A stretch of DNA of 64,000 nucleotides from an uncultured Williamsia sp. (GCF_947494875.1 NZ_CANLWM010000004.1:62001-126000), one strand, 5' to 3'; positions 17,382 to 26,629 are shown, counted from the stretch's first letter. Notes: generated by a model not told the origin, from the sequence alone. Translations and numbers: made by a program.

Positions 17382-18440
17382 ATGGACCGTTCCCCTGAAC
17401 TCGACTTCGACGTCCCCGTGATCGACATCGATGCGGTGGTTCGCGGCGGACCATCACAGGACGTCGCGGCGGTGGTCGAGGCTGTCGACGACGCGTGCCG
17501 ACGGGTGGGATTCATCCAGATCCGGGGACACGGCATCCCGGAGACCGTGACGCGCGGACTGGCCGACGCGATGGACGCGCTCTTCGGTCTCCCGATCGAG
17601 GTCAAGAAGACCTGGCGTGTGGCCGGCGCGAACCGCGGCTACAGCCCGCCCGCGAGCGAATCGCTGAGTCTGAGTCTGGGTGTGGCGGCGGCGTCGGGGA
17701 TGAACGACTTCTTCGAGGCCTACAACGTCGGTGTCGAGGCGGCGTCGTTCCCGGACCTCGGGTTGTCGGAGTCGGACTACGGCACGAACCTCTGGCCCGA
17801 CGTCGACGGCTTCCGACCGCAGGTGGAGTCCTATTTCGACGAGGCATCGCGCGTGGCGCGGACGCTCACCGGGATCTTCGCCGCGGCGTTGGGCGTGTCC
17901 GAGGACTTCTTCCCGTCGATCACCGACCACTCCATCGACGTCCTCCGGATGAACAACTACGCGCTGCCCGAGGGGACGGTCACACTCGACGGGGATCTCA
18001 CCGGCATGGGGGAGCACACCGACTTCGGCATCGTCACGGTGCTCTGGGCCGATCAGGTCGCGGGCCTGCAGGTCCTGGGCTCGGACCGGCGCTGGCACGA
18101 CGTGACACCGGTCGACGATGCGCTGCTGGTCAACCTGGGCGATCTCACCGCCCGCCTCACCGGCGACAGGTGGATGTCGACGCTGCACCGCGTGAAGCCC
18201 CCGATCGTCGACGGGACCATCGTCCGTCGGAGGTCGGCCGCGTTCTTCCACGACGGCAACCCCGACGCGGTCGTCGGCACCCTGCCCGGATGGGAGGGGC
18301 ACGCCCGGATGCCCTACGAATCGATCACGGTGCGCGACCACATCGCGGCCAAGCTGGCGGGCTCGCGCGAGGGGACGTCGAACGCCCGCGCGGTCCGCGA
18401 GGCGGATCGGGTCCGGGCGGCGGCGCGACCGGCCGGCTGA
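17382..18440 (+). CDS. Isopenicillin N synthase-like 2-oxoglutarate/Fe(II) dioxygenase
   Basis: 352 residues. The N-terminal DIOX_N segment (VPVIDID and GFIQIRGHGIP) precedes the double-stranded beta-helix. Iron ligands are H and D in GEHTDFGIVTVLW (about residue 210) and H in MSTLHRVKPP (about 268); the 2-oxoglutarate motif RRRSAAFF gives R and S. The family oxidises small molecules such as antibiotics, alkaloids or ethylene precursors; no substrate can be named. ATG 17382 follows GTGAGGA. It stands alone between marR and a convergent MarR gene and shares no operon partner. Confidence 0.92.
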   Translation: MDRSPELDFDVPVIDIDAVVRGGPSQDVAAVVEAVDDACRRVGFIQIRGHGIPETVTRGLADAMDALFGLPIEVKKTWRVAGANRGYSPPASESLSLSLGVAAASGMNDFFEAYNVGVEAASFPDLGLSESDYGTNLWPDVDGFRPQVESYFDEASRVARTLTGIFAAALGVSEDFFPSITDHSIDVLRMNNYALPEGTVTLDGDLTGMGEHTDFGIVTVLWADQVAGLQVLGSDRRWHDVTPVDDALLVNLGDLTARLTGDRWMSTLHRVKPPIVDGTIVRRRSAAFFHDGNPDAVVGTLPGWEGHARMPYESITVRDHIAAKLAGSREGTSNARAVREADRVRAAARPAG

Positions 18441-18463
18441 CCGCGGCAGCTGTCAGGGGCGAC

Positions 18464-18934
18464 TCAGTCGTCGGGGCCGCGCGCGCCGTCGAGGCGTCCG
18501 AGGATGCGCCGCAGGGTCTCGACGTCATCGTCGTCGAGGTGGGCGAAGGCAGGCGGCGCCGGGTCCGGGGTGGTCATCGCGGAGTGCAGCACCGCCCGCC
18601 CGGCCTCGGTGACGGACACGATCTTGCGTCGACGGTTCGCCGGGTCGATGTGGCGCTCGACGAGGCCGTCGCGCTCGAGGTGCGTCATGGCGACCGACGC
18701 GGCGGGCGCGTCGATCCCGACCGCCTCGGCGAGTTCCGACACCGACCGTGGCTGCGCGGCGATCCGTCGCAACAGGCGGATCTGGTTGAACGCCAGGCCC
18801 GTCCGCTCGGTGACGGCCTTCTTCCACGCACCGCGGTTGTCGATCACGAAGTGCGCCATGAGCTGCCACGCCTCGTCGGTCGCGGTGGACGTGTGGGTGG
18901 TGGACCAGTGTCCGGCCCGCGTGCCCGACCCCAT
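18464..18934 (-). CDS. MarR-family regulator, co-transcribed with an MFS pump
   Basis: 156 residues with a MarR winged helix: FNQIRLLRRIAAQPRSVSELAEAVGIDAPAAS-type recognition segment (about 50-85) and a wing HIDPANRRRKIVSVTEAG with the DxxRR signature. ATG 18934 lies one base beyond the stop of the upstream MFS gene, so the pair is translationally coupled; the long in-frame extension upstream is a shadow of that gene. A 22-bp palindrome before the MFS start is its likely operator. Confidence 0.88.
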   Translation of the reverse strand: MGSGTRAGHWSTTHTSTATDEAWQLMAHFVIDNRGAWKKAVTERTGLAFNQIRLLRRIAAQPRSVSELAEAVGIDAPAASVAMTHLERDGLVERHIDPANRRRKIVSVTEAGRAVLHSAMTTPDPAPPAFAHLDDDDVETLRRILGRLDGARGPDD

Positions 18935-18935
18935 C

Positions 18936-20396
18936 TCAGACCCTCGCCGGGACCGGGGCGGCCGGCTGCGATCCGGTTGCCTCGTCGCCGAACAGGAAGG
19001 CGATGCGATCGGTGGTGCGGTGCGCCCACGGCGTCGTGCTGACGATCCCGAGCGCGAGGATCGCGACGGCGAACCCGGCGGTGATCCACCACAGGGGCGC
19101 GATCGCGTCGGTGAAGGTGAGGCCGGTGGCGGCGATGGCAGACCCGGCGACCGAACCGCTGATCGCGACACCCAGACTCACGCCGAGTTGGCGGCTGGTG
19201 GATGCGACCGCGGACGCGGCTCCTGCGCGTTCGCGAGGCATGCCGCTCACCGCCGACGTGGTGATCGGTGCGTTGACCAGGCCGAACCCGCATCCGAACA
19301 GGAAGAATGTGCCCAGCACCTGCCACAGCGGTGTCGTCGGCGTCAGGAGGGTGAGCAGCACCGACCCGGCCGCCAGCAACACGCCCGAGGTCACCAGCGA
19401 CGGCCGTGTCCCGTACCGCCCGACGAGGCGGCCCGACAGGGGTGAGAACAGCAGCGTGGCGACGGCGATCGGCAGGTACATCAGACCCGCGCGGATGGCC
19501 GAGAAGTCGCGCACGTTCTGCAGGTAGCTCGACATCAGGAACAGGAAGGCGCCGTACGCGGCGAACGCCATGATGCCGACGACGGTCGCCGTCGAGAACG
19601 GCACGCTGCGGAAGAACCGCACGTCGATGAACGGCGAGTGGTGCCGCAGCTCCCACGCGATGAACCCCACGAGGCCCGCGACGCCCACGGCGAACAACGC
19701 GAGAGTCCGCGGATCCGACCAGCCCATCTCCGGGCCCTCGATCAGGCCCGAGACGATCGTCGCCATGAACACGATGCCGAGGACCTGACCGACCGGGTCG
19801 AGGCGTCGAACGGTCGACGACTTGGACTCGGGCACGAAGATCGCCGAGAGGACGATCGCCGCGGCGCAGATCGGCAGGTTGATCCAGAACACCGACTGCC
19901 ACCGCAGGGTGTCGATGAGGACACCGCCGACGATGGGGCCCAGCGCCATCGAGATGCCGACGACGGCACCCCAGACGCCGACCGCCTTGGCGCGTTCCTG
20001 CTTGCCGGTGAAGACCTGGGTGATGATCGACATCGCCACCGGGTTGAGCATCGACCCGCCGATGGCCTGCAGGAACCGGGAACCGACGAGCATGTCGACG
20101 CTGGTGGAGAGGCTGCACAGCAGCGACCCGACCGCGAAGACGGTCAGGCCGATCTGGAACACCCGGCGCCGCCCGAAACGGTCGGCGGTGGCACCGGACA
20201 GCAGCAGCAGGCTGGCGACGGTCAGCGTGTAGACGTCGATCACCCACTGCAGTCCGGACACCGAGGCGCCGAGGTCACGGCGGATGTCCGGGAGCGCGAC
20301 GTTGAGGATGGTCACGTCCATCGACACGATCAGCAGGCTCAGGCAGCAGGTCGCCAGGATGATCGTCTTCCGGCGAGCGGTGAGTTCTTGACCCAT
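18936..20396 (-). CDS. DHA2-type MFS multidrug transporter
   Basis: 486 residues, 14 predicted membrane helices, EmrB/QacA type. Seen are the DHA2 N-terminal motif SMDVTILNVALPDI, the loop ADRFGRRRVFQIG (motif A) and GISMALGPIVGG (motif C). It should expel hydrophobic compounds in exchange for protons. ATG 20396 (MGQEL) is chosen because CACAAT (20409-20404) ends 7 nt upstream; an ATG 9 nt earlier is possible. Coupled to the downstream MarR gene. A large palindrome covers the -35 region. Confidence 0.92.
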   Translation of the reverse strand: MGQELTARRKTIILATCCLSLLIVSMDVTILNVALPDIRRDLGASVSGLQWVIDVYTLTVASLLLLSGATADRFGRRRVFQIGLTVFAVGSLLCSLSTSVDMLVGSRFLQAIGGSMLNPVAMSIITQVFTGKQERAKAVGVWGAVVGISMALGPIVGGVLIDTLRWQSVFWINLPICAAAIVLSAIFVPESKSSTVRRLDPVGQVLGIVFMATIVSGLIEGPEMGWSDPRTLALFAVGVAGLVGFIAWELRHHSPFIDVRFFRSVPFSTATVVGIMAFAAYGAFLFLMSSYLQNVRDFSAIRAGLMYLPIAVATLLFSPLSGRLVGRYGTRPSLVTSGVLLAAGSVLLTLLTPTTPLWQVLGTFFLFGCGFGLVNAPITTSAVSGMPRERAGAASAVASTSRQLGVSLGVAISGSVAGSAIAATGLTFTDAIAPLWWITAGFAVAILALGIVSTTPWAHRTTDRIAFLFGDEATGSQPAAPVPARV

Positions 20397-20419
20397 GGCA
20401 ACCATTGTGAAACCACAAC

Positions 20420-20441
20420 TGTCCGGGTCGCAACCCGGACA
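20420..20441. promoter_or_regulatory. 22-bp operator palindrome before the MFS/MarR operon
   Basis: TGTCCGGGT (20420-20428) and ACCCGGACA (20433-20441) are perfect 9-bp arms around CGCA. On the minus strand the site contains a -35-like TTGCGA, with CACAAT 18 bp further on, so a bound regulator would block initiation. The co-transcribed MarR protein is the obvious candidate. Confidence 0.75.
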
Positions 20442-20447
20442 TCGTCC

Positions 20448-20993
20448 TCACGGTGCCGTCGGAGACGCCCAGACCTGCTCGCCGGCGCGGTCGAGGCTGC
20501 CCGTCGGTGACAGGCCGAGTCCGGTGGCGACGCGTTCGGAGACGGTGTGCCCCGGGGCGATGTGCGCGAGGAACCGACGCGGGTCGTCCGTCTCGACGAT
20601 CAGACCGACGAAGGCGCGCATCATCTCCCGCGCGAAGCCCTGTCCCTGATGATCGGGGTGCACGCTGTACCCGAGCGTGCAGTCGGTCTCGCCGTCGCTG
20701 CCGACGGCCACGAGGGTCCCCTGGCAGTGACCGACGAGGTCGCCGGTGTCCGCGCGCCGCACGACGTGGTTGATCCAGCGCCGGTCGGGGTCCGACGACC
20801 CGGCGATCCACCGCTCGACGCGGCGTCGGGCGTCGTCCTCGTCGGCGGGGGAGCCGCCGATCACCGTGTAGATCTCGCGGCGGAGCACCATCGCGACGAA
20901 GTCCTCCAGGTCGTCCGGACGCAGCGGACTGACGGTCAGACGCGAGGTTCGAGCGATCACGGTGGGACTCATCTCTGCGTCGGGGAGGCGCAT
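20448..20993 (-). CDS. GNAT acetyltransferase
   Basis: 181 residues of a RimJ/RimL-type GNAT fold. Motif A for acetyl-CoA binding is LGYSVHPDHQGQGFAREMM (about residues 110-128), preceded by beta-strand GDLVGHCQGTLVAV. The substrate is unknown. ATG 20993 (MRLPDAEM) is listed; ATG 20972 (MSPTVIARTS) is equally possible. It lies 51 bp upstream of the MFS start on the same strand and is divergent from the CoA-transferase gene. The palindromic operator lies in the gap after its stop. Confidence 0.86.
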   Translation of the reverse strand: MRLPDAEMSPTVIARTSRLTVSPLRPDDLEDFVAMVLRREIYTVIGGSPADEDDARRRVERWIAGSSDPDRRWINHVVRRADTGDLVGHCQGTLVAVGSDGETDCTLGYSVHPDHQGQGFAREMMRAFVGLIVETDDPRRFLAHIAPGHTVSERVATGLGLSPTGSLDRAGEQVWASPTAP

Positions 20994-21056
20994 GCCTACG
21001 GTAGGCGCACGGGTGCGACGACCGCGGTGCGCGGGTAGGGCAGGACGGGGACGGAC

Positions 21057-22208
21057 ATGGCGGGTGCTCTCGACGGGATCGTCGTGGCCGACTTCAGCCG
21101 GGTGCTCGCCGGCCCGTACGCGACGATGTTGATGGCCGACCTCGGTGCCGAGGTGATCAAGATCGAACGCCCCGGATCCGGCGACGACACCCGGTCGTGG
21201 GGGCCGCCGTACGTCGACGACCATCGGGGCGAGCCGATGGCCACCTACTTCGCGTCGGTGAACCGCAACAAGTCGTCGGTCGCACTCGACCTGTCCACCG
21301 ACGTCGGACGCGACGCGGCCCGCGAGATCGTCGCGCGGTCGGATGTGGTGATGGAGAACTTCCGGGCGGGGACGATGGAGCGCCTGCGCCTCGGATACGA
21401 CGATCTCCTCGCGGTGAAGCCGGACCTGATCTACTGCGCCATCACGGGTTTCGGTCGTGACGCCGGCGCGGCGATCCCCGGGTACGACCTCCTCATCCAG
21501 GCGATGAGCGGGTTGATGAGCATCACCGGCGAACCCGACGGGCCGCCCGTGAAGGTGGGTGTCGCGGTGGTCGACGTCCTGACCGGGGTGCACGCGATGG
21601 CGGGGATCCTCGCGGCCCTGCGGCACCGGGATCGCACCGGCGAGGGGCAGCGCATCGACCTCGACCTGCTCTCGGTCGCGCTGGCCACGATGTCGAACCA
21701 GACCACCGCGTACCTCGCCGCCGACGTCGTGCCGACCGCGATGGGGAGCCGTCACCCGAGCATCGTCCCCTACGAGGTGCTCCCCACCGCCGATCGGCCG
21801 CTCGCGCTCGCGGTCGGCAACGACGGTCAGTTCCGGCGACTGGTCGAGGCGATCGGGGTCCCCGATCTCGCCGACGACGAACGGTTTCGGACCAACTCAG
21901 ACCGCGTCGCCCACCACGACGAACTCGTCGACGCGATGACACCCGCGTTGGCCGCGCACGGGGCCGACCACTGGTTCGAGATCCTCACCGCGGCCGGTGT
22001 CCCCGCCGGACCCATCAACGACATGGCCGAGGCGTTCGCGGCCGCCCGGGCCGTCGACATCGAGCCGAGGGTCGATCTGCCCGGGGGCGCGCCCACCGTC
22101 CGCAACCCCATCGGGATGTCGCGCACCCCGCCGACCTACCGGACGCCGCCACCGTCGCTGGGGGACTCGTCCACCGGGACAACGGGATCCGATCGCAGCA
22201 GGCCGTAG
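21057..22208 (+). CDS. CaiB/BaiF family III CoA-transferase
   Basis: 383 residues. The N-terminal signature VVADFSRVLAGPYATMLMAD followed by GAEVIKIERPGSGDDTR is diagnostic. The catalytic Asp is expected in VAVVDVLTGVHA (about residue 168). The enzyme moves CoA between carboxylic acids through an aspartyl-CoA intermediate; members act on oxalate, carnitine, bile acids, methylacyl-CoA and others, so the substrate is open. ATG 21057 follows GGGGACGGAC, a weak site. Its last 73 bp overlap the convergent GNAT gene, both frames being clearly coding. Confidence 0.93.
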   Translation: MAGALDGIVVADFSRVLAGPYATMLMADLGAEVIKIERPGSGDDTRSWGPPYVDDHRGEPMATYFASVNRNKSSVALDLSTDVGRDAAREIVARSDVVMENFRAGTMERLRLGYDDLLAVKPDLIYCAITGFGRDAGAAIPGYDLLIQAMSGLMSITGEPDGPPVKVGVAVVDVLTGVHAMAGILAALRHRDRTGEGQRIDLDLLSVALATMSNQTTAYLAADVVPTAMGSRHPSIVPYEVLPTADRPLALAVGNDGQFRRLVEAIGVPDLADDERFRTNSDRVAHHDELVDAMTPALAAHGADHWFEILTAAGVPAGPINDMAEAFAAARAVDIEPRVDLPGGAPTVRNPIGMSRTPPTYRTPPPSLGDSSTGTTGSDRSRP

Positions 22209-22726
22209 AGCACGACATCGTGGCGGATCCCGCCGTTGCCGAGGTGCGCCTCGCGCAGGATCCCCTCCTGGGCCATGCCGCAGTTCTCGGCGACGCGGCG
22301 TGATGCGAGGTTGGTCGCGAACGCGTCGAGCGCGACGCGGTGCGCGCCGACGGACCACGCGAACTCGATCAGCAGACGCGTTGCGCGGGTGGCGATCCCG
22401 CGGCCGCGCGCCAGGGGCGACACCATGTATCCGATGGCCACCACATCGCTGTCCTCGTCGCGGACACGCAGGCCGCAGGTCCCGAGAAGCGCGTCGTCGT
22501 CGCCGGTGATCGCCACCTCGAAGCCCGGCCACACCTGTGCTGATGCGCGGTCGACGAACTCGACGGCGTCGCTCCAGTCGTACGGGCTGGGGACCGTCGT
22601 GAACTGCTGTGACGCGAGGTCGGAGGCGCAGATGTAGACCGCGTCGACATCGGGCGGTTCCAGCGGACGGAGCCACACGACGCCGTCGGTCAGCGTGGGG
22701 ATCTGACGGGGCCACTCCAGCGTCAT
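22136..22726 (-). CDS. GNAT acetyltransferase (RimJ/RimL-like)
   Basis: 196 residues. Motif A is IGYMVSPLARGRGIATRATR (about 98-117), then RVALDAFATNLASRRVAENCGM, the motif B hallmark of ribosomal-protein-type N-acetyltransferases. The start ATG overlaps the stop of the upstream LysR gene (ATGA), so it is translationally coupled. The C-terminal 24 residues are encoded opposite the end of the CoA-transferase gene, a convergent overlap of 73 bp that could permit antisense interference. Acceptor substrate unknown. Confidence 0.9.
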   Translation of the reverse strand: MTLEWPRQIPTLTDGVVWLRPLEPPDVDAVYICASDLASQQFTTVPSPYDWSDAVEFVDRASAQVWPGFEVAITGDDDALLGTCGLRVRDEDSDVVAIGYMVSPLARGRGIATRATRLLIEFAWSVGAHRVALDAFATNLASRRVAENCGMAQEGILREAHLGNGGIRHDVVLYGLLRSDPVVPVDESPSDGGGVR

Positions 22727-23610
22727 CGTTGATTACCGTACCGGCGCAACGCTTCCAGAAGTTCTTCGACCACCGGCTCCTCCGGCGCGGGACGGCGGTC
22801 GCCGGGCCGTCCCCGCACGATCGCGCACACGGGGACCCGCAATCGCCCGCTGCTCTCCCGGAGCCGCGAGATCGCCTGCGCGTGGGGCTCGTCGTAGAGG
22901 ACCGTCCAGGCGTCGGGGCGATTCACCAGGTCGAGTGTGGCCGTGTGATCCGCGGCGACGGGATCGCCGAGTCGGGGGGTGAGCCCTGCGTCACCGAACG
23001 CCGTGTCGACGATGCCGTGCAGCAGGACCTGTTGACGCCGCGGGGGCAGCAGCAGCGGGTATCGGGCGAGCTCGTCGAGGTCGACGACATCCCGTCCGGC
23101 CAGCGGGTGGCGGCGCGAGGTGGCGACGACGAGGTCCTCCACCCAGAGGCGGTGGACGGTGACGCGGTCGTCGACCAACTCGCCGCGGATCAACGCGACG
23201 TCGACGTCGCCGGTGACCACCGCGTCGACACGCTGGGTGAAGTCCTTCAGCACGAACTCGATCTCGATGTCGGCCCGTTCCTCGCGGACCGCGGCGATCG
23301 CGGCGAGCGCGCGCTCGGCGAATGACATGTTCGCCGCCAGTCGGACGCGGGACGCGCGTTCGCGGACGACAGCCCGGGCACGCTCGGCCAGTTCGAGGAT
23401 CTGTTCGGCGACGGGGAGCAGGCGCCGTCCGGGTTCGGTGACGGCGACCGACCGCGTCGACCGTTCGAACAACGCCACCCCGAGGTCGCGCTCGAGCCGG
23501 GCGACCTGGTGGCTGACCGACGACTGCGACATGTACAGCCGCTCGGCCGCACGGGAGAAGCTGAGGTCTGCGCAGACGGTCACGAACGCGGTGAGTTGTC
23601 GCAGCTCCAT
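22723..23610 (-). CDS. LysR-family regulator
   Basis: 295 residues. The N-terminal winged HTH is ELRQLTAFVTVCADLSFSRAA through YMSQSSVSHQVARLERDLGV, followed by a periplasmic-binding-like effector domain (about 90-295). ATG 23610 (MELRQL) is chosen from the conserved family start; an ATG ten codons earlier is in frame. It is divergent from the type II NADH dehydrogenase with a GACAT-N6-ATGTC element between, and co-transcribed with the GNAT gene. The effector is unknown. Confidence 0.93.
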   Translation of the reverse strand: MELRQLTAFVTVCADLSFSRAAERLYMSQSSVSHQVARLERDLGVALFERSTRSVAVTEPGRRLLPVAEQILELAERARAVVRERASRVRLAANMSFAERALAAIAAVREERADIEIEFVLKDFTQRVDAVVTGDVDVALIRGELVDDRVTVHRLWVEDLVVATSRRHPLAGRDVVDLDELARYPLLLPPRRQQVLLHGIVDTAFGDAGLTPRLGDPVAADHTATLDLVNRPDAWTVLYDEPHAQAISRLRESSGRLRVPVCAIVRGRPGDRRPAPEEPVVEELLEALRRYGNQR

Positions 23611-23635
23611 CCGGGCAGCGTAGCGATTGATCGAA

Positions 23636-23651
23636 GACATCGATAGATGTC
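23636..23651. promoter_or_regulatory. Candidate LysR-type operator
   Basis: GACAT (23636-23640) and ATGTC (23647-23651) form an inverted repeat around CGATAG, 26 bp before the LysR start and about 95 bp before the divergent NADH dehydrogenase start. It fits the loose dyad of LysR sites. Confidence 0.45.
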
Positions 23652-23745
23652 ATCGCAAGAATGCGCTGGTGGTGGGGAGTAACAGTGCCGACGATGGACG
23701 TTGTCGATGACGAGAAGAGTTCGACGGATGCGAGAGGAGTCGGTG

Positions 23746-24996
23746 ATGAACACACCGCAGTTCGACGTGATCGTGGTCGGGTCGGGTTTCGGAGGTGTCG
23801 CCGCCGCCCGTCGGCTCGCCCGCTCGGACAAGTCCGTGCTGATGATCTCGGCCGCCGCGCAGTACCTCTTCCAGCCGCTGCTGTACCAGGTCGCGACCGG
23901 AGTCCTCGATCCCGAGACCATCTCGCCGGAGGCGACTGAGGTTCTCTCCGACCGCATCACCGTCGTGGAGGGCCGCGTCACCGGAATCGACCCCGACGCC
24001 CACCGCGTCACCTACCGGTCCGAGGCCGGCGAGCGCGAGGTCGGGTACTCGTCGCTGATCGCGGCCACCGGCGCCGCGCAGTCGTACTTCGGGCGCGACG
24101 AGTACGCGCACCGGACCTTCGCGCTGAAGACGCGCGACAACGCCGTCCGCCTGCGCGAGCAGTTGGTCCGGAACTTCGACCGCCCCGGCGACCGCGCCGC
24201 CGCGAGCTACGTGATCGTCGGCGCCGGCGCCACCGGTGTCGAGCTCGCCGGCGAGATCGCCGGTCTCGCCCGGCGGCACAAGAGGGCCGACGTCGCCATC
24301 ACCCTGGTGGAGGGCGTCGACGACGTGCTGCCCGCCTACGGCGGTCGGCTCAGCCGGTACGCCCGCCGCTCACTGGAGAAGGCCGGCGTCGAGGTGCTGC
24401 TGAAGTCGCTCGTCACCGACATCGACGACGGCGTCGTGACGGTCGACATCGAGAAGGGCGCGGCGACCCGCCGGATCACCGCCGACACGGTCATCTGGGC
24501 CGCGGGCGTCGCGGCGTCGCCGTTCGCGCAGGTCCTCGCCGGGGCGACAGGCTGCAGCACCGACCGCGCCGGGAGGCTCGAGGTGAACCCCGATCTGACC
24601 GTCGGTGGCTACGCCGACATCTTCGCCGTCGGCGACATGACGACGCTCGACGGCTACCCCGGCCAGAGCCCGGTCGCCATGCAGGAGGGTCGTCACGCCG
24701 CGGACACGATCACCCGCACGATCGGGCCCGGGACACGCTTCCGCTACTTCGACAAGGGCAGCATGTCGATCATCGGGCGGGGCAAGGCCGTCCTGCAGAC
24801 ACCGGTGAAGGTGGGCATGACCGGCCTCCCGGCCTGGGGTGCCTGGCTCGCCGTGCATCTGTACTACCTGTCGGGTGTCGGCAATCGCGTCGAGGCCGTC
24901 GGTCGGTGGCTGGGTGCCTACGGCACGAACCGTCGCCCGGGTCTCGCCGACGTCGAGCGCTCCGACGACCGCGAGCTGACCCGCACGGCCGGCTGA
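23746..24996 (+). CDS. Type II NADH dehydrogenase-like flavoprotein
   Basis: 416 residues of a two-dinucleotide-binding flavoprotein. The FAD site is VIVVGSGFGGVAAARRL, the NADH site VIVGAGATGVELAGEIAGL (about 160), and the second FAD motif is YADIFAVGDMTTL (about 285). The C-terminal WLAVHLYYLSGVGNR resembles the membrane-anchoring end of NDH-2. It is predicted to pass electrons from NADH to menaquinone without pumping protons, or to act as a related dehydrogenase. ATG 23746 follows GAGAGGAG; upstream in-frame ATGs lack a site. LysR regulation is likely from the divergent layout. Confidence 0.9.
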   Translation: MNTPQFDVIVVGSGFGGVAAARRLARSDKSVLMISAAAQYLFQPLLYQVATGVLDPETISPEATEVLSDRITVVEGRVTGIDPDAHRVTYRSEAGEREVGYSSLIAATGAAQSYFGRDEYAHRTFALKTRDNAVRLREQLVRNFDRPGDRAAASYVIVGAGATGVELAGEIAGLARRHKRADVAITLVEGVDDVLPAYGGRLSRYARRSLEKAGVEVLLKSLVTDIDDGVVTVDIEKGAATRRITADTVIWAAGVAASPFAQVLAGATGCSTDRAGRLEVNPDLTVGGYADIFAVGDMTTLDGYPGQSPVAMQEGRHAADTITRTIGPGTRFRYFDKGSMSIIGRGKAVLQTPVKVGMTGLPAWGAWLAVHLYYLSGVGNRVEAVGRWLGAYGTNRRPGLADVERSDDRELTRTAG

Positions 24997-25007
24997 TCGA
25001 TCACGCT

Positions 25008-25041
25008 CGCTGCCCCGTCAGACGATGTCGACGGGGCAGCG
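25008..25041. terminator. Bidirectional terminator hairpin
   Basis: CGCTGCCCCGTC (25008-25019) pairs perfectly with GACGGGGCAGCG (25030-25041), a 12-bp stem with a 10-nt loop, between two convergent genes (stops at 24996 and 25066). Confidence 0.85.
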
Positions 25042-25065
25042 GGCGTTGTGCGGTGTCGTCGGCCC

Positions 25066-26616
25066 TCAGTCGGCGACGGCGAGGCGCGTGTCGGTCTCCT
25101 CCTGTGCTTCGACCCGTGCTGCGTGGAAGTCCTTCGAGCGGATGAGCACGGCGGAGCAGAGCGCGGCGGCCACCGCGATGCCGGTGGCGATGAGCAGGAT
25201 GAGGTCGAGTGCATCGGCGTAGCCCTGGCCGGCGCGCGCGGCGACAAGCCCTCGCAGCGGCGGGGGCACCGAGGAGATGACCTGGGCGGCGGCGCCGTTC
25301 GCGACGGCGTCGCCGATCTCGCGACCGCGGTCGGCGAGCGGTGTCCCCGCCAGTCCCTGCTGGACGTCGTTGCTGAGATGCGAGGCCAGCAGGCTGCCGA
25401 GAAGGGCGACGCCGGTCGCGATCCCGATCTGACGGAACGTCGAGTTCATGCCCGACGCCATCCCGGCGCGCGACTGCTCGACCACACCGACTGCGGTCGA
25501 CGCGAGTGGCACGTTGATCAGTCCCGTGCCGATGCCGGCGACGACGAACCCCGGGATGAACTGTGTCCACCCACCGGTCGGGTCGGTGCCGCGCATCAGC
25601 AGCAGGCCGCCGGCGACGAGGAGGAAGCCGGGGGTGATGAGCCAGCGCGCCGGGACCTTGTCCGAGAGTCGGCCGGCGATGGCCGCGGCGACGAACACCA
25701 GACCGGAGAACGGCAGGAAGTACAGGCCCGCCTGCAGCGCCGAGTAGCCCATGGTGCCCTGCAGGTAGATGACGATGTAGGTCAAGAGCGAGAACATCGC
25801 GGCGGAGATGCCCCACGCCGCGATGAGTCCACCGGTGAAGGTCGGGACGCGGAACAGCGACGCGTCGACCATCGGCTCGGTGACCATCCGCTCCACGACC
25901 GCGAACACGACGAGCAGGACCGCGGCGGCGATCAGCGACCCGGCGACCGGGAGCGAGCTCCAGCCGTCGGCGTGGCTGCGGATCAGTCCGAAGACCAGGA
26001 AAGCCAGCGCGGCACTGAAGGTCACACAGCCGAGCCAGTCGATGCGGTGCGTGCCCGGCGCCTTCGACTCGTCGACGCCGACGATGGTGATGACGAGGGC
26101 GATCACACCGACGGGGATGTTGACGAAGAAGATCCAGTGCCACGACAGGCCGGTGGTGAGCACGCCGCCGAGCACCGGTCCGACGGCGACGGAGACGCCG
26201 GTGACCGCGCCGAAGACGCCGAAGGCGATGCCACGCTCGCGGGGCGCGAACGCCTGGGCCAGCAGGGCCAGGGCGGTGGCGAACATGATCGCGCCACCGA
26301 CGCCCTGCGCGAGGCGGGCGACGATGAGCGTGAGGATGTTCGGCGCGAGCCCGCAGGCGAGGGAACCGACGGTGAACACGACGATCCCGGTCGCGAAGAC
26401 GAGGCGCCTGCCCACGATGTCGGCGATCGTGCCCGACGTCAGCAGCAGCGCGGCCAGCGACAACGCGTAGGCGTCGACCACCCACTGCAGGTCCGACAGG
26501 TTCGAGTCGAGGTCTTTCTGGATGTCGGGGAGCGCGACGTTCACGATCGTGACGTCGAGCAGGAGCATGAAGACGCCGGTGCAGACGGCGGTCAGGGTCA
26601 GCCACTTACGGGCCAT
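25066..26616 (-). CDS. DHA2-type MFS multidrug transporter
   Basis: 516 residues, 14 predicted helices. DVTIVNVALPDIQKDL is the DHA2 N-terminal motif, ADIVGRRLVFATG is motif A, and GVSVAVGPVLGGVL is motif C. A larger loop of about 40 residues near residue 460 and a hydrophilic C-terminus are present. ATG 26616 (MARKWLTL) follows GGAGG. It is divergent from a TetR-GNAT fusion gene with two matched palindromes between, so drug-inducible expression is likely. It is a paralogue in type, though not a close copy, of the pump at 18936. Confidence 0.93.
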   Translation of the reverse strand: MARKWLTLTAVCTGVFMLLLDVTIVNVALPDIQKDLDSNLSDLQWVVDAYALSLAALLLTSGTIADIVGRRLVFATGIVVFTVGSLACGLAPNILTLIVARLAQGVGGAIMFATALALLAQAFAPRERGIAFGVFGAVTGVSVAVGPVLGGVLTTGLSWHWIFFVNIPVGVIALVITIVGVDESKAPGTHRIDWLGCVTFSAALAFLVFGLIRSHADGWSSLPVAGSLIAAAVLLVVFAVVERMVTEPMVDASLFRVPTFTGGLIAAWGISAAMFSLLTYIVIYLQGTMGYSALQAGLYFLPFSGLVFVAAAIAGRLSDKVPARWLITPGFLLVAGGLLLMRGTDPTGGWTQFIPGFVVAGIGTGLINVPLASTAVGVVEQSRAGMASGMNSTFRQIGIATGVALLGSLLASHLSNDVQQGLAGTPLADRGREIGDAVANGAAAQVISSVPPPLRGLVAARAGQGYADALDLILLIATGIAVAAALCSAVLIRSKDFHAARVEAQEETDTRLAVAD

Positions 26617-26629
26617 GGTGCCTCCAGGT

